A stretch of 64,000 nt of DNA from Phoronis australis (Eukaryota > Phoronida > Phoronidae): positions 217,737 through 281,736 of the forward strand of contig NMRA01000145.1 of NCBI GenBank assembly GCA_002633005.1. The letters run 5' to 3'. The translations under genes were made by a program, and so were the position numbers. Below the pieces are notes generated by a model. The model saw nothing but the letters and a program-made list of their open reading frames with translations, ran no database searches and had not been told where the DNA came from. Below are positions 44,776 through 55,238 of this stretch, piece after piece. How positions within the stretch are numbered: the first letter of the stretch is position 1; each line of letters starts with the position of its first letter.

Positions 44776-45813
44776 ATGAATGACACAGAACTTGATTCTC
44801 TTCCGGACCCGTTATTATCCGATAATAGTCCACATAACTTTTCGTGTTCCGTCAACGGCAGTGTCACAGAAAGTGGCGGAGATTCTACAAATGTGAATCG
44901 CCTTTTATTGGAAATATTCCAGCTGGTAATTCCTATCTGCTTCTCATTTTCCTTATTTGGAAATTCATTGGCACTATGCGTCTTTACTCGGAAAACATTC
45001 CGTGAGACATCCTGCGGAGTTTATTTCATCAATTTGGCGTTCTTCGACATCCTAACCTTGTTTTTTCATAGTTGTCGCTCTTTGTTGACCAGATTCTACC
45101 CAGAGGTTATGAGAAATATCTTCGTGTGCGTGATAAGCAGTACCTGTTTACAGAACTGTCTTAGGATTTCTAACTGGACGTTAGTTGCTCTCAGTGTAGA
45201 TCGAATGATTGCAGTACTGTTTCCGTTTCGAGCCATCAACTTGTGCACACCCAAAAGGGCCGTGCGTGTCGTTATTGCGGTCATTTCAGTTATATCTGTA
45301 ATAGGAATAAAAAACATTTGGCTATTTAGAGTTCACAATGGTTTCTGTGTCTATTATAACATTCTTTACATAGATATAATTCACAAGCTCACCTGGTTCG
45401 AACTCGCTATAGAAGGATTAGTACCCAGCATTCTGATTCTGATGTTCAACGTCTCTCTTCTGATTGGTCTTGCTAAACAACGGAGAAAGATGTCGCAACA
45501 GAATGAAGAAAATAATCAAATCAATAGGGAACGAAATCACCAGTTGACAAGAATGGTATTGTTCGTTGCCATATTTTTCATCACAACACAAGCACCAAAG
45601 TTGATATTTCGAATTATGGCTGATCAAGTTTGTCCTAGAAGCAACCCAAAACCCGCTAAGGAAGCATGTGCAGTGGTCAAACAAATTTTTCAAAGCATCG
45701 TAGCATTCAACTACGCCTTCAACTTCCTATTTTATCATCTCAACGGCTCCAAATTCAGAAAGGAGTTGAAAAAAGTGCTTTGTTTGGAAAGCAGAAGACA
45801 CGGAACAAACTGA
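44776..45813 (+). CDS. Class A (rhodopsin-like) G-protein-coupled receptor, intronless, 345 residues
   Basis: Seven hydrophobic segments follow a 43-residue extracellular N-terminus with N-glycosylation sites (NDT, NFS, NGS). Class A landmarks are visible: GNS in TM1 (62-64), NLAFFD in TM2 (86-91), C118 at the top of TM3 pairing with C191 in loop 2, and DRM at 142-144 in place of DRY. TM6 has TQAP where CWxP is usual, and TM7 ends NFLFY (316-320) where NPxxY is usual. A basic loop 3 (KQRRKM) and short C-tail with one Cys near the end complete it. The start ATG has a purine at -3; no in-frame ATG lies closer to TM1. The overall look is of a peptide-receptor-like orphan (FMRFamide/thyrotropin-releasing type groups have similar DRM-less or divergent relatives), but the ligand cannot be stated. 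Single-exon GPCR expansions are common in marine invertebrates. Confidence 0.9.
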   Translation: MNDTELDSLPDPLLSDNSPHNFSCSVNGSVTESGGDSTNVNRLLLEIFQLVIPICFSFSLFGNSLALCVFTRKTFRETSCGVYFINLAFFDILTLFFHSCRSLLTRFYPEVMRNIFVCVISSTCLQNCLRISNWTLVALSVDRMIAVLFPFRAINLCTPKRAVRVVIAVISVISVIGIKNIWLFRVHNGFCVYYNILYIDIIHKLTWFELAIEGLVPSILILMFNVSLLIGLAKQRRKMSQQNEENNQINRERNHQLTRMVLFVAIFFITTQAPKLIFRIMADQVCPRSNPKPAKEACAVVKQIFQSIVAFNYAFNFLFYHLNGSKFRKELKKVLCLESRRHGTN

Positions 45814-46535
45814 AAAGAACAGTGGTGGGACCAATGAGCTATATATATATATATATTTATCTCATTTGGTGCGACTACTTCCCCATCTGGACGAACACCG
45901 GCATATACTCCGTCTGCGGTATCAGCCCAAAGTTTGATTACTAGCAGGTACACAAAGCTTGATGGATGCTGAATGTTTGTGATCAATGACTGCACTTGTT
46001 CACCCACCATACGCCACTGTTGTGTTTCGTAGAACAAGTTAGTTTCTTACGAGAAAAGTGAGGTTAAGCAAGTCTACGATTTATAAAAGCACGGGATTCC
46101 ATAAGCTTGCATGCGCAAGTGTGTTATTCTGGGTTAACCAACTAAGACATCTAATTGGTTCGTGAGCAGGAAGGAGTCATCAGAAACCAGTCAATGTTCA
46201 AGAACATTGACTAATCAAGTAATTGCCAGAACTAGAGTTTTTGTAAAAAATGAATCTATTTCAAACAATTTTAAACAAAACTTAGCTGGGGTTTAGCAGA
46301 AAAATCCTGTGTGTTATTCTGTCGACCGTCTAGTGAAGCTACGATCCCTGTCCGTCGGGTCATCTTCCATTTTTGTTACACAAAACACTCGCTGTTAACG
46401 AAAATAGGAAGGACAAACATTGAAGCTTGGAGGTGTAAAAGCATGTCATAGATCTCACGATCGGATAAATATACTCCGGAAAGAACAAATAAATTGACGT
46501 TCCGTAAATACTTCTTTTCTTAACTCGCCTTTAGG
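45814..46535. other. Downstream of the GPCR, no gene seen
   Basis: A (TA)n run at 45840-45856 follows the stop. The rest is AT-rich without recognisable coding or repeat structure. Confidence 0.45.
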
Positions 46536-47105
46536 TGGAACCCAGTTTATTGATATAGAGGTCCCCTTCTTGACAGCATTCGGACAGAACTATCTGTATT
46601 AACATAGAGGCTCCGTTCTTTGTTAACCTTTTGAGTACTTCCTGTATTAATGCAGGGGCCTCATAGTAATATAAGGAGCCTCACAGTCTAAACCTTCGTC
46701 ATCAAACTGTCGGGGACTACTGATAGTTGGCTTCTACGTGAATTGTTTTGCCTCTTATTGCGCCTACAGCCCAGAATGAAAGGACCGATTTAGGCAAGTG
46801 CTTGTACAGGTTTTTGAGGGAATCGACATTTTTTCAACATGACAATTTGAGGAGCTTTGGCAATTTTTGCAACACTAACCGTGATTTGCATGAATCATTA
46901 GGCTCTCATTATCGTAAATTGTACGTGACAAAATTTGCTTGATTCATTTGTTTATCACAGGCTCGATTTATTTTTGATACCTGTACGGTCATTCAAGATT
47001 ACATGACCGATATTTTTTCCCACAAATGTACATAACAGTCTAAGTAGTGTAAGTAGAACTCTATGTGCCTTATTTTGTAATAAATCACCAGTGTTCGTCC
47101 AAATG
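46536..47105 (+). repeat. Direct repeat, copy 1 of a 570-bp block
   Basis: Shared with 47500-48055: GGAACCCA, TCGTCATCAAACTGTCGGGG, GAATTGTTTTGCCTCTTATT, AAAGGACCGATTTAGG, ACATGACCGATATTTT and GTGCCTTATTTTGTAA occur in the same order in both. Several percent divergence and small indels suggest a real, older duplication or two insertions of one repeat. Confidence 0.85.
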
Positions 47106-47114
47106 ACAAGTTTG

Positions 47115-47500
47115 AGGTGGTATGGCCCCATTAGCCCTTAGAAACTGCGAGAACTGGTTGTCTGGAAATGATGTCCGTGGGCGTGAGCCAAACACTTTCC
47201 TGGTAAGGTGTCGTGTTGGCTGGTCTACCAGACTATGTTTTCCGTTTAGGTTTTCTTTCAATGCTAAACAAAAACGGGCACTTTACAAACAGGTTGGCTA
47301 CAATAGAATATAATCTACAACGATACACAAAGCAAGACAGTATTAGAAATTGTAAAAGTCCTGCAAACCTTGCTCTAAAAGTGTATACATGTTCACACTC
47401 AATGGCATAGCTAGACGCTTTCAACAGGGGTGTAAACGTGAAATTGCTGGCAATGGGAGGCGCGGGAGGGTGAGGGGCGACATTAATGTTTTGAGCCGCC
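47115..47500 (+). repeat. Dispersed repeat, copy 1 (second copy at 52990-53370)
   Basis: TATGGCCCCATTAGCCC, ACTGGTTGTCTGGAAATGAT, GTCCGTGG, ACTTTCCTGGT and ACACAAAGCAAGACAG recur at 52990-53370 in the same order and strand. No intact coding frame is shared. Confidence 0.75.
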
Positions 47501-48055
47501 TTTGGGCGGGAACCCAATTCAATAATACAGAGGGTCCCGTTCTTTAACCGCTTTTGGACATGGCGCTTCCTGTATTATTATAAAGGCCTCACAGTAAAAC
47601 AAGAGGGACCCACAATCTAAGTGATCGTCATCAAACTGTCGGGGACTGCTTATAACCGCTGAAATATTACATCAATGGCTTCTACCTGAATTGTTTTGCC
47701 TCTTATTGCGATTGTAGCCCAGAATTAAAGGACCGATTTAGGGCAAGCGTGTGTAGGTTTTTGAAGAAATCGAAATTTTTGTCAACAGGACCATTTGAGG
47801 AGCTTTTGACAATTTGGCCACACTAACCATGATTTGCATGAATCCTTAGGTTCTCATTAATATAAAGTGCACGTGACAAAATTTGTTTGATTCATGTGTT
47901 TATAGATTTATTTTTGAAACTCGTAAGGTCTTTCAAGGTGACATGACTGATATTTTCTCCCACAAATGTACATAACCGTCTAAGTAATGTAGGTAAGCCT
48001 CTATGTGCCTTATTTTGTAAGAAATCATCAAAGTTCGTCCAAATACACTAGAACT
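47500..48055 (+). repeat. Direct repeat, copy 2 of the 570-bp block
   Basis: Second copy of 46536-47105, about 960 bp downstream, with the 47115-47500 repeat between them. Confidence 0.85.
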
Positions 48056-48639
48056 GGCACAGAATGTGTGAAACCCGTCCGATAATGGAAAAGACTGGTT
48101 CATCGTCATCCTAACAGAAACCTATTTTCCAAAGTTCATGAAAATCCGTCCAGGAACTCCCATCGAATATACAGTGGCAAACACAAAAATGGAATTGCGA
48201 TAACGACTGGTATTGCGGTATAGACAGATACACATGAAGGAAGTTACCATAATTTGTTGCCAAGTTCATTAATACACTTGTCACATTTCACAAAGATACT
48301 GCAAGGGGTTAGGAGAAACAACTGAGGATGCAAAAACGAATGCTACTATAAGGCATCAGAGAAGTCGAATTATGTTGCCTTGGTGCGGTGCTTGCCATGG
48401 GACCACGATCTCAGGTGACCAAAGAGAGCGGGACTCCTTATATTGATATGTGAGGCCCTGTTTAGAAACTCCAATATGAATATAAAGGTTTGCTCAAAAG
48501 GGGCCGAAGTGTGGACCCTTTTAGAATTATGAGGGCCGTGCCCAAAGGTAACCGAAGAAGGTGCCAAAAAGCACTCTATATTAATACCGGAGCCCCGATC
48601 TTATGTCGCTTCTGCACAAGGTCATTATTATGCGCCCAC

Positions 48640-50300
48640 ATATTTATATGTGGTCATCCCCGTCGGTCCGGCGTCTGGCGTCCGCTGCTCTATCTCCAAA
48701 ACACTTTGACGTATGTACATCAATTTTGAACTTGTGTTCTCTGTGGATGGGACGGCATGAGCGAACTTTTGGACTGATCCGACTATCGGTGTGCCCTCTA
48801 GTGGCAATTTTGATTTTTTATGTTTGCCTCTTTATCTTCAAAAGTCCTCAACGGATTTTCATAAAATTTGGTACATAGGCACTTAGTAGAATGAGACTAT
48901 CCTCTTGTGTTCGGATGGATTCGACGTAGTTTGCGCTACCTAGTGGCCATTGTTACTGTTTTCGAGTCTGTTTTTTTGCATCCACCATCTATCAACCAAA
49001 CCGCTCAAAGGATGATTGTGAAAATTGGCATGTATGTTCTTACTATGAAGTGGACGCCGATGACGATGATTTTCCGACGACTTTGTCTAATGTGGCGCCT
49101 CCTAGTGGCAGTTTTTTTGCGCCTTGTGGCTGTATCTCCTAAACCGTTAGCAGGATCTTTACTGAATTTAGTAAGTATATTTATATGATGTTAACAACGG
49201 AAGATGACGACTTTTGGACGGATCCGACTACCGGTGTGCCCCGTAGTGGCAATTTTAATTTTTTTACGCTTACCTTTGTATCTTCAAAAGTCCTCAACGT
49301 ATTTTCTTAAAATTTGGCATACAGGCATCTGTTACTGAGGTGGCGCTATCTCTCCGTTTTCAGATGGATTTGACGTAGTTTGCGCCTCTTAGTGGCCATT
49401 TTTACTGTTTTCGTGTCTGTTTTTTGGCGTACATTCGTCTATCAACGAAACCGCTTTCAGGATAATAGTGAAAATTGGCGTGTATGTTTTTACTGTGAAG
49501 TGAACGGCTGACGACGATTTTCCGACGATTTCAACTACTCTAGCGCCTCCTAATGGCAGTTTTTTTGCGCTCATGGCTGTATCTCCTAAACCGTTTGCAG
49601 GATCTTTACTTAATTTAGCAAGTGTATTTACATGCGCGCACCCAGCCTGGGGGGGCTCGAATTCCTAACGTCGTGGACCTTTTGATAACACAATAGCCGG
49701 CGGACTAAAAAAAACAAAAAAAAGAAAACGGGCGCACCACTGTGAATTGCGCGTTTGTGCTTGTTTAGTGGACTTTTGTCTCATTTTCTCAGACTTTTTG
49801 TTTCTCACACGCGGACCTTTTTGCCCATTTCGCGCATGATTTATATGATGTTAACAAGGAACGACGACGACTTTCGGACGGATCTGACTACTGGTGTGCC
49901 CCCTAGTGGCAATTTTAGTTTTTTACGTTTACCTCTTTATCTTCAAAGGTCCTCAACAGATTTTCATAAAATTTTAAATATAGGCATCTATTGGTGAGAT
50001 GACGTACGCTATCCTCCTCTTTTTGGATGGAATTGATGTATTTTGCACCACCTAGAGGCCAATTTTTGTTGTTTTCAAATCTTGTTTTTGGCGTCCACCC
50101 CTCTATTAACCAAATCATTCTAGGGATGGTTTTGAAAATTGGCGTATATGTTCTCAGTGTGAAGAGGACGTTTGATGATGGCGACTGTGCCCACAAGTGG
50201 CAATTTCATTTTATTCTGTTTTCCTTTGTTTCACTGAAATTCCTTGATATATTTTTATGAAATATGGCATGTTCCCGTTTTTTAATGGATTGTACGTTTT
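48640..50300 (+). repeat. Tandem array of a roughly 440-bp unit, about 3.5 copies
   Basis: Each unit begins near GGTGTGCCCxxTAGTGGCAA (about 48785, 49223, 49887 and a partial at 50185). It then has TCTTCAAAAGTCCTCAAC, TTTTCATAAAATTTGG, TTTGCGCxxCTAGTGGCC, CGTCCACC, TATCAACCAAACCG and TGAAAATTGGCGTGTATGTT. The second-to-third spacing is longer because of the 208-bp insertion at 49631. No open frame spans a unit. Confidence 0.85.
49631..49838. mobile_element. 208-bp MITE insertion with 5-bp target-site duplication ATTTA
   Basis: CATGCGCG at the left end and CGCGCATG at the right end are inverted repeats, and ATTTA flanks both sides (49626-49630 and 49839-49843). The uninterrupted neighbouring array unit has a single ATTTA at the corresponding point (TATATTTATATGATG near 49180), which proves the insertion. 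Interior: CACCCAGCC, GGGGGGGCTCGAATTC and a CCACTAAA-type part on the other strand. A longer relative is at 52663-52911. Confidence 0.88.
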
Positions 50301-50316
50301 TGCGCCATCTAGTAGC

Positions 50317-50849
50317 CATTTTTATGATAAAAATGAATAACCCTAAAAGCACACCATTTGTGATGCATTCGTGGGCGCATTTCAACGCTTCGCATTGCTC
50401 TTGTATTAATTTACGGGGCCTCACTCATCGGTTGCCTTTTGGGCAGGCCCTGTATATCAATATAAGCAACTCCGCCCAAAAGGGACAAAAGACCCCTTAT
50501 ATAAATATTAATATAGAGCTTACAGGAGCACCTGATCGATGTTACCGAAATTAAAGTGCATTGCAAAACAAGTTCACTGGCGGTTCGAATGAAGCTCAGT
50601 TGATGTGAATGTGTAAGTAATCTTTGAACATATATGAAAATAAACAACAATAATGGATAAACTGAAATTTTCAGATATAATCACATCCTTTCTCAACGGA
50701 AACAAAAATAAAGTAAAGTCAAGCACGATGTGACAAATGACTTATGATATGTTCTCACATGACCTGGAATGTGTTAAAGTGTACACAACATGACTCTAGT
50801 ACCTCAAAATAAATTTCATTATTATATCTTACTTGATTTCAGTGCCTTT
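50317..50849 (+). repeat. Block duplicated across an N, copy 1
   Basis: CATTTTTATGATAAAAATGA onward repeats at 50851 with an offset of 534 and few differences (for example an added GATCAG at 51025). The copy ends at the single N at 50850. Confidence 0.88.
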
Positions 50850-50850
50850 N

Positions 50851-51542
50851 CATTTTTATGATAAAAATGAATAACCCTAAAAGCACACCATTTGTGATGC
50901 ATTCGTGGGCGCATTTCAACGCTTCGCGTTGCTCTTGTATTAATTTACGGGGCCTCACTCATCGGTCGCCTTTTGGGCTGGCCCAGTATATCAATATAAG
51001 CAACCCCGCCCAAAAGGGACAAAAGATCAGGACCCCTTATATAAATATTAATATAGAGCTTACAGGAGCACCTGATCGATGTTACCGAAATTAAACTGCA
51101 TTGCAAAACAAGTTCACTGGCGGTTCGAATGAAGCTCAGTTGATGTGAATGTGTAAGTAATCTTTGAACATATATGAAAATAAACAACAATAATGGATAA
51201 ACTGAAATTTTCAGATATAATCACATCCTTTCTCAACGGAAACAGAAATAAAGTAAAGTCAAGCACGATGTGACAAATGACTTATGATATGTTCTCACAT
51301 GACCTGGAATGTGTTAAGACACGACTGGTTAATAACACCGAGAGCGTAATTTTTGATATCACATGGGCAAATCACAAAGTAGTACAAAGTAGAAATCCAT
51401 ACGCTTTACATTCTATCGTCTGAAAAAAACTAAAACAACCAAACGCGCGCCAACTAAACAATGCCAGAATTCCGAGAAGGTGACAAGGTTATGATTGACA
51501 AATCGGGTGTCGCAACTGTACGTACTCCCAGTAGGAAGGACA
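50851..51542 (+). repeat. Block duplicated across an N, copy 2, running into a second duplicated block
   Basis: Copy of 50317-50849, extending further right. From 51316 to 51542 it is duplicated again at 51619-51846 (offset 303) across another N at 51543. Both joins look like overlapping haplotype contigs. Confidence 0.85.
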
Positions 51543-52405
51543 NAAGTTTTACGTCATACATTTAGTCTGTGGCCACCGGTAATTCAAAATGTGCAAAAAT
51601 CCATGGTGTGTACTGTTTAAGACACGACTGGTTAATAACACCGAGTGCGTAATTTTTGATATCACATGGGCAAATCACAAAGTAGTACAAAGTAGAAATC
51701 CATACGCTTTACATTCTATCATCTGAAAAACACTAAAACAACCAAACGCGCGCCAACCAAACAATGCCGGAATTCCGAGAAGGTGACAAGGTTATGATTG
51801 ACAAATCGGGTGTCGCAACTGTACGTACTCCCAGTAGGAAGGACATGCAAACAACTTCTTAAACGCGCACCCATATTCGGTGGCGAATTCCATAACCACG
51901 TTCATTCAAACGGAGATGAGCCCCAACTCAAGAAACGTGGCGAGACCAATGAGATAAATATACCTCATTGAGCGATACTATCTAGCTGAGCTGTCTCAAT
52001 TCAGTGCTCACGCGCCGGAAGCCTTGCTGACAGTTTATAAATCATCTAAGTTTTAATATTACAAATTCAAAGACTATTAGATTCTAAGTTGAATATTTGG
52101 TACAAAAGCTGAATGCAATTTACAATTGTTAAGCTTAAAATAAAACTACTAATAAAAAGTAACTGAATTACTTTACATTGCGCAAGCGTGTTTTAACAAA
52201 AGTTACGTCGTGTGGTTGGTAGTTTTAGACACGTCGAGTTTTTCAGCAATAAGGTCGTTTTTAAGGTTCATGTGAGAAAACAAATCCTACACTCGTCTCA
52301 GATTTATGACATGCGCAAAACCTATTGGAAATTTCGTCAAAATCCCTCCGCAAGCCTCTTGATTTTGACGAAATTTCCATAAACCTGAGACCCGTGTACG
52401 ATTCT
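51290..52405 (+). repeat. Dispersed repeat ending in a long inverted repeat, copy 2
   Basis: Collinear with 40853-41610, with the internal N-joined duplication noted above. Its terminal hairpin (52285-52402) is a different deletion form: here GGAAATTTCGTCAAAATC pairs with GATTTTGACGAAATTTCC, and the outer CCTACACTCGTCTCAG pairs with CTGAGACCCGTGTACG. Confidence 0.8.
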
Positions 52406-52476
52406 CTATTGGCGTAATGAAAGTGTTAGATTGTTGTGGAAAAGTAAAGGAATATATACTTTAAGATTTTACAGCG

Positions 52477-52575
52477 GCGGATCCAGGATTTTGAGTTGGG
52501 GGGGGGGCAGGTCACAGGAATAACCAGAATTTCGCCTTATGCGCACATCCAGCCTAAAATGTAGGGATGCAGGGG
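52477..52575 (+). repeat. Dispersed repeat end (CGGCGGATCCAGG type)
   Basis: GGCGGATCCAGGATTTTGAG followed by a G run, then AGGAATAACCAGAATTTCGCC. Inverted copy at 38692-38790. Confidence 0.7.
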
Positions 52576-52662
52576 GTATTGAACTTTTAAGTTTGTGGAC
52601 CTTAGGACATGACTAAAAAAACAGTGTTTTCCCGGGGGTAGATGGAATAGTCCCGCACTTAA

Positions 52663-52911
52663 CATGCGTGCACCCAGGGGGCTCGAATGAGCCACCCACT
52701 CATTTAGCGAAGTGGCAAAAAGGTCCACCTCAGAGAAACAAAAACTCCGAAAAAGTAGAAAACGAGACAAAAGTCCACTAAAAAGGTAGGAACTACCAAA
52801 ATTCGGCGAATGCACAATTCATACCTCTGAACGTACCCCCGCGAATCTTGGTAAAAGGTCCACATTCTCAAAAGGTCGAGTCTCCCATTTTGTAGCCTGG
52901 GAGCGCGCATG
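52663..52911. mobile_element. 249-bp relative of the 208-bp MITE
   Basis: CATGCGTGCACCC at the left and GCGCGCATG at the right; the interior shares CACCCAGGGGGCTCGAAT and (other strand) the GGACCTTTTTGCC/GACTTTTGTCTC parts of 49631-49838. Confidence 0.7.
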
Positions 52912-52989
52912 CTTTATCAGGTTCTTTGTTTATAAAACCTTTAATAGGATCAAAATAACATGTCGACCATTCAGTGACAGTATCTTGCC

Positions 52990-53370
52990 CTTAGTATGGC
53001 CCCCTTAGCCCTCAGCATCTGCATGAACTGGTTGTCAGGAAATGATGTCCGTGGACATGAGCCAAATACTTTCCTGGTGAGCTGTCATGTTGGCTGGACT
53101 ACAAGAGTATGATTGTTTAATTTCGCATATGTTTTCTTCCAGTGCTAAACAAAAATGAGACTATACTTCGAAAAAAATAGGATGACTACAGTAGAATATA
53201 TCCTGCAAAGACACACAAAGCAAGACAGCATTGGAATTTGAAAATGTCCTGCAAACCCGGGTCTAAAGGTGTATACATGTTCACGCTCAATGGCATAGCC
53301 AGAAGATTTCAACAGGGGGCAAACGTGAAATTGCTGGCGCTCGGAGGGAGGATTAGGGGCGACGTTTTTG
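52990..53370 (+). repeat. Dispersed repeat, copy 2 (first copy 47115-47500)
   Basis: TATGGCCCCCTTAGCCC, GAACTGGTTGTCAGGAAATG and the later ACACAAAGCAAGACAG and TGTTCACGCTCAATGGCATAG parts match 47115-47500 in order. Confidence 0.75.
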
Positions 53371-53399
53371 TTTAGAGCGACAAAAATTGTCAATTCAGA

Positions 53400-54506
53400 A
53401 GTTGCGTCAATTTAGATCGTTGGACAATTTGGACTTGCACAATGCTGTACGACTCGCGACGTTAATTTGAGTGACGTGTTAACGCGAGCTGTATTTCTTT
53501 CGTCACTAGCACAGGTCACACACACTAGAGGTCGTTAAGCAATTGGGAAATTCCCTACTCTTCTCACCTTGGTGGGAGTGAACACTTATAGAGCAGCAAA
53601 AATATCAGAGATCGTTTTGCTCGGAATCGGATATCATTATGTAACCTCTTGTGGTTTCGTATTTTGAAAACGCACACCGAGCCCGTTGACAGGGACTGTC
53701 GACTTGACGAAGGTGAGTAGGGTCTCGTGTGTCGCATTTGACACATATTAGTCGATCACATGATGTAAACTTTCAGTATTGTCAAACTGCCAGGTTTTAT
53801 TTCAGCAGTAACCCTATACAAGCTATAGGTTGTCGCCACTGTACTCACGGAAGTATATTCGTGTTCATCGCTCTTCAGCGATTGTTCATATCCGTCAGAA
53901 ACAATGCTTCAATTTGACAGCGAAATGTTTCTTGACAGGCAAAAAAAATGCGATTTCCCACTCAAACTGTGAAGTCCAAATATATCCATGGACAAGGGAC
54001 CCGAGAATGAAAACACCAACTAAAAGTTAGTTGCCGAGGACAGTCTTAATGAAAACAATTCATCAATTTTCAATGTCAAATACGCTCACGTTTTGATTGA
54101 AGTTAGTCAATTGATTTGAACCTTGCTTCATTAGAAAGGAATTAATGCAAACGAGTATCGGTGTGTAAAAAGCACAAGTATTGATCGTGATCATCAGCCG
54201 CTGTATACAGATTGTAATGAGGTTACTGTAGCTATGTACGTAAGAATAAATATGCCGGTATGACGTATACTGTTAGGCACTGTTTTTGTCCAATGCATAT
54301 CCATGCAGTTCGCAATGTTAATTTGATTTCTGGGCAGTAATGCTATCTAATGTCTATACTTATATTTATGAAATAAAACAAAAAACGAATCCTATGATTA
54401 TGGTAGATTCTTTCGTCGAGCAAACTTACACTGCACATACCGGCAAACTGTGACCTTAACCTGCTTTTTTTAAACTAACTGCACCGCATTAGCGTCGTCG
54501 TGGTGC
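53400..54506. other. Intergenic, no gene seen
   Basis: No recognisable peptide, tandem repeat or inverted-repeat element on either strand. Confidence 0.45.
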
Positions 54507-54660
54507 TAAAGGAGAAGGCAACCTTTTTCCATGTCATTTTGAGCCAAAATAAGGTGGGTTGGTTATCCTAGACATATTTTCCACTTAATTACAGCTTTTC
54601 GTAATTTTATTAATTACTCGTCCGCTATTCCGGAAGTGACGTTTTAGGAGGCAAGCGTTT
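54507..54660 (+). repeat. Left terminal inverted repeat of the 1.7 kb transposon
   Basis: Contains CCATGTCATTTTGAGC, GGTTGGTTATCCTAGACATA, CCACTTAATTACAGCTTT, TTAATTACTCGTCCGCTA and GTGACGTTTTAGGAGGCAAG, all mirrored at 56050-56204. Confidence 0.92.
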
Positions 54661-54842
54661 ACCGCCACTTGGTTTTGCGTTGACTTTACCGTGCGAATCT
54701 GTTCTATTCTACTTTTGTTTTGTGCTGTTTTTCAACAATTGTCGCACCACTTTCCATCGGCGAGTATTCTGCGGCAAGATAGGTTAGTAGAGAACTCAAC
54801 TACGTTGGATTTAGGGATTGTTCAGAGTGTTGTAAGCTGAAA

Positions 54843-55238
54843 ATGGCTGGAGTCGGTGACCCGTATCACAGTGATAGTAGTGTGAGTGACGGAGACCTTA
54901 TTCACAGCAGTGGTGACGAGGAATTTTTTCACGGACATTCAGTGGGTGGGTACATGTTTGAGCCCGAGTATAACGAGGCAGAGTACGCACAGGCACAGGC
55001 AGCTGTTGAGAGAAACGAGGCGGCTACTGAGGACAGACGTGGTGACACATCTTGGTGCAAATGCACTGTGTGCGTTGTTATGCCTACCTCAATGGAATGC
55101 TTGTGCTGTTCAGAGTTCGACGAGGCCAAGCCACTACTGGACATGGTTAAGTGGACCTCCGGCATACCACGGACAGAGGAACAACTGTCCCACTTGCCAG
55201 AGTGTCCCGTGACACACTCCCACTGGATGGTGACCTGA
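54843..55238 (+). CDS. Transposon-borne protein with truncated P2X7-type cysteine (ballast/ZCD-like) domain, 131 residues
   Basis: The N-terminal half is acidic and low complexity (DSSVSDGDLIHSSGDEEFF) and is followed by FEPEYNEAEY, a motif that in related invertebrate proteins precedes the domain. The domain core is WCKCTVCVVMPTSMECLCC, which has the Cys spacing of the cytoplasmic zinc-coordinating domain at the C-terminus of P2X7 receptors (WCxCxxC...M...ECLCC). After LCCSEFDEAK the resemblance stops and the ORF ends soon after, without the later Cys/His positions of a full domain, so it is truncated. The ATG lies about 180 bases inside the left inverted repeat in a good context. Its last 310 bases overlap the THAP ORF on the opposite strand. 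Cellular role unknown; binding of metal by the cysteines is inferred from the family. Confidence 0.75.
   Translation: MAGVGDPYHSDSSVSDGDLIHSSGDEEFFHGHSVGGYMFEPEYNEAEYAQAQAAVERNEAATEDRRGDTSWCKCTVCVVMPTSMECLCCSEFDEAKPLLDMVKWTSGIPRTEEQLSHLPECPVTHSHWMVT

Noticed and set aside
47122-47313. Open frame beginning MAPLALRNCENWLSG
   Set aside because: It lies in a dispersed repeat, and the equivalent frame in the copy near 53000 is not conserved.
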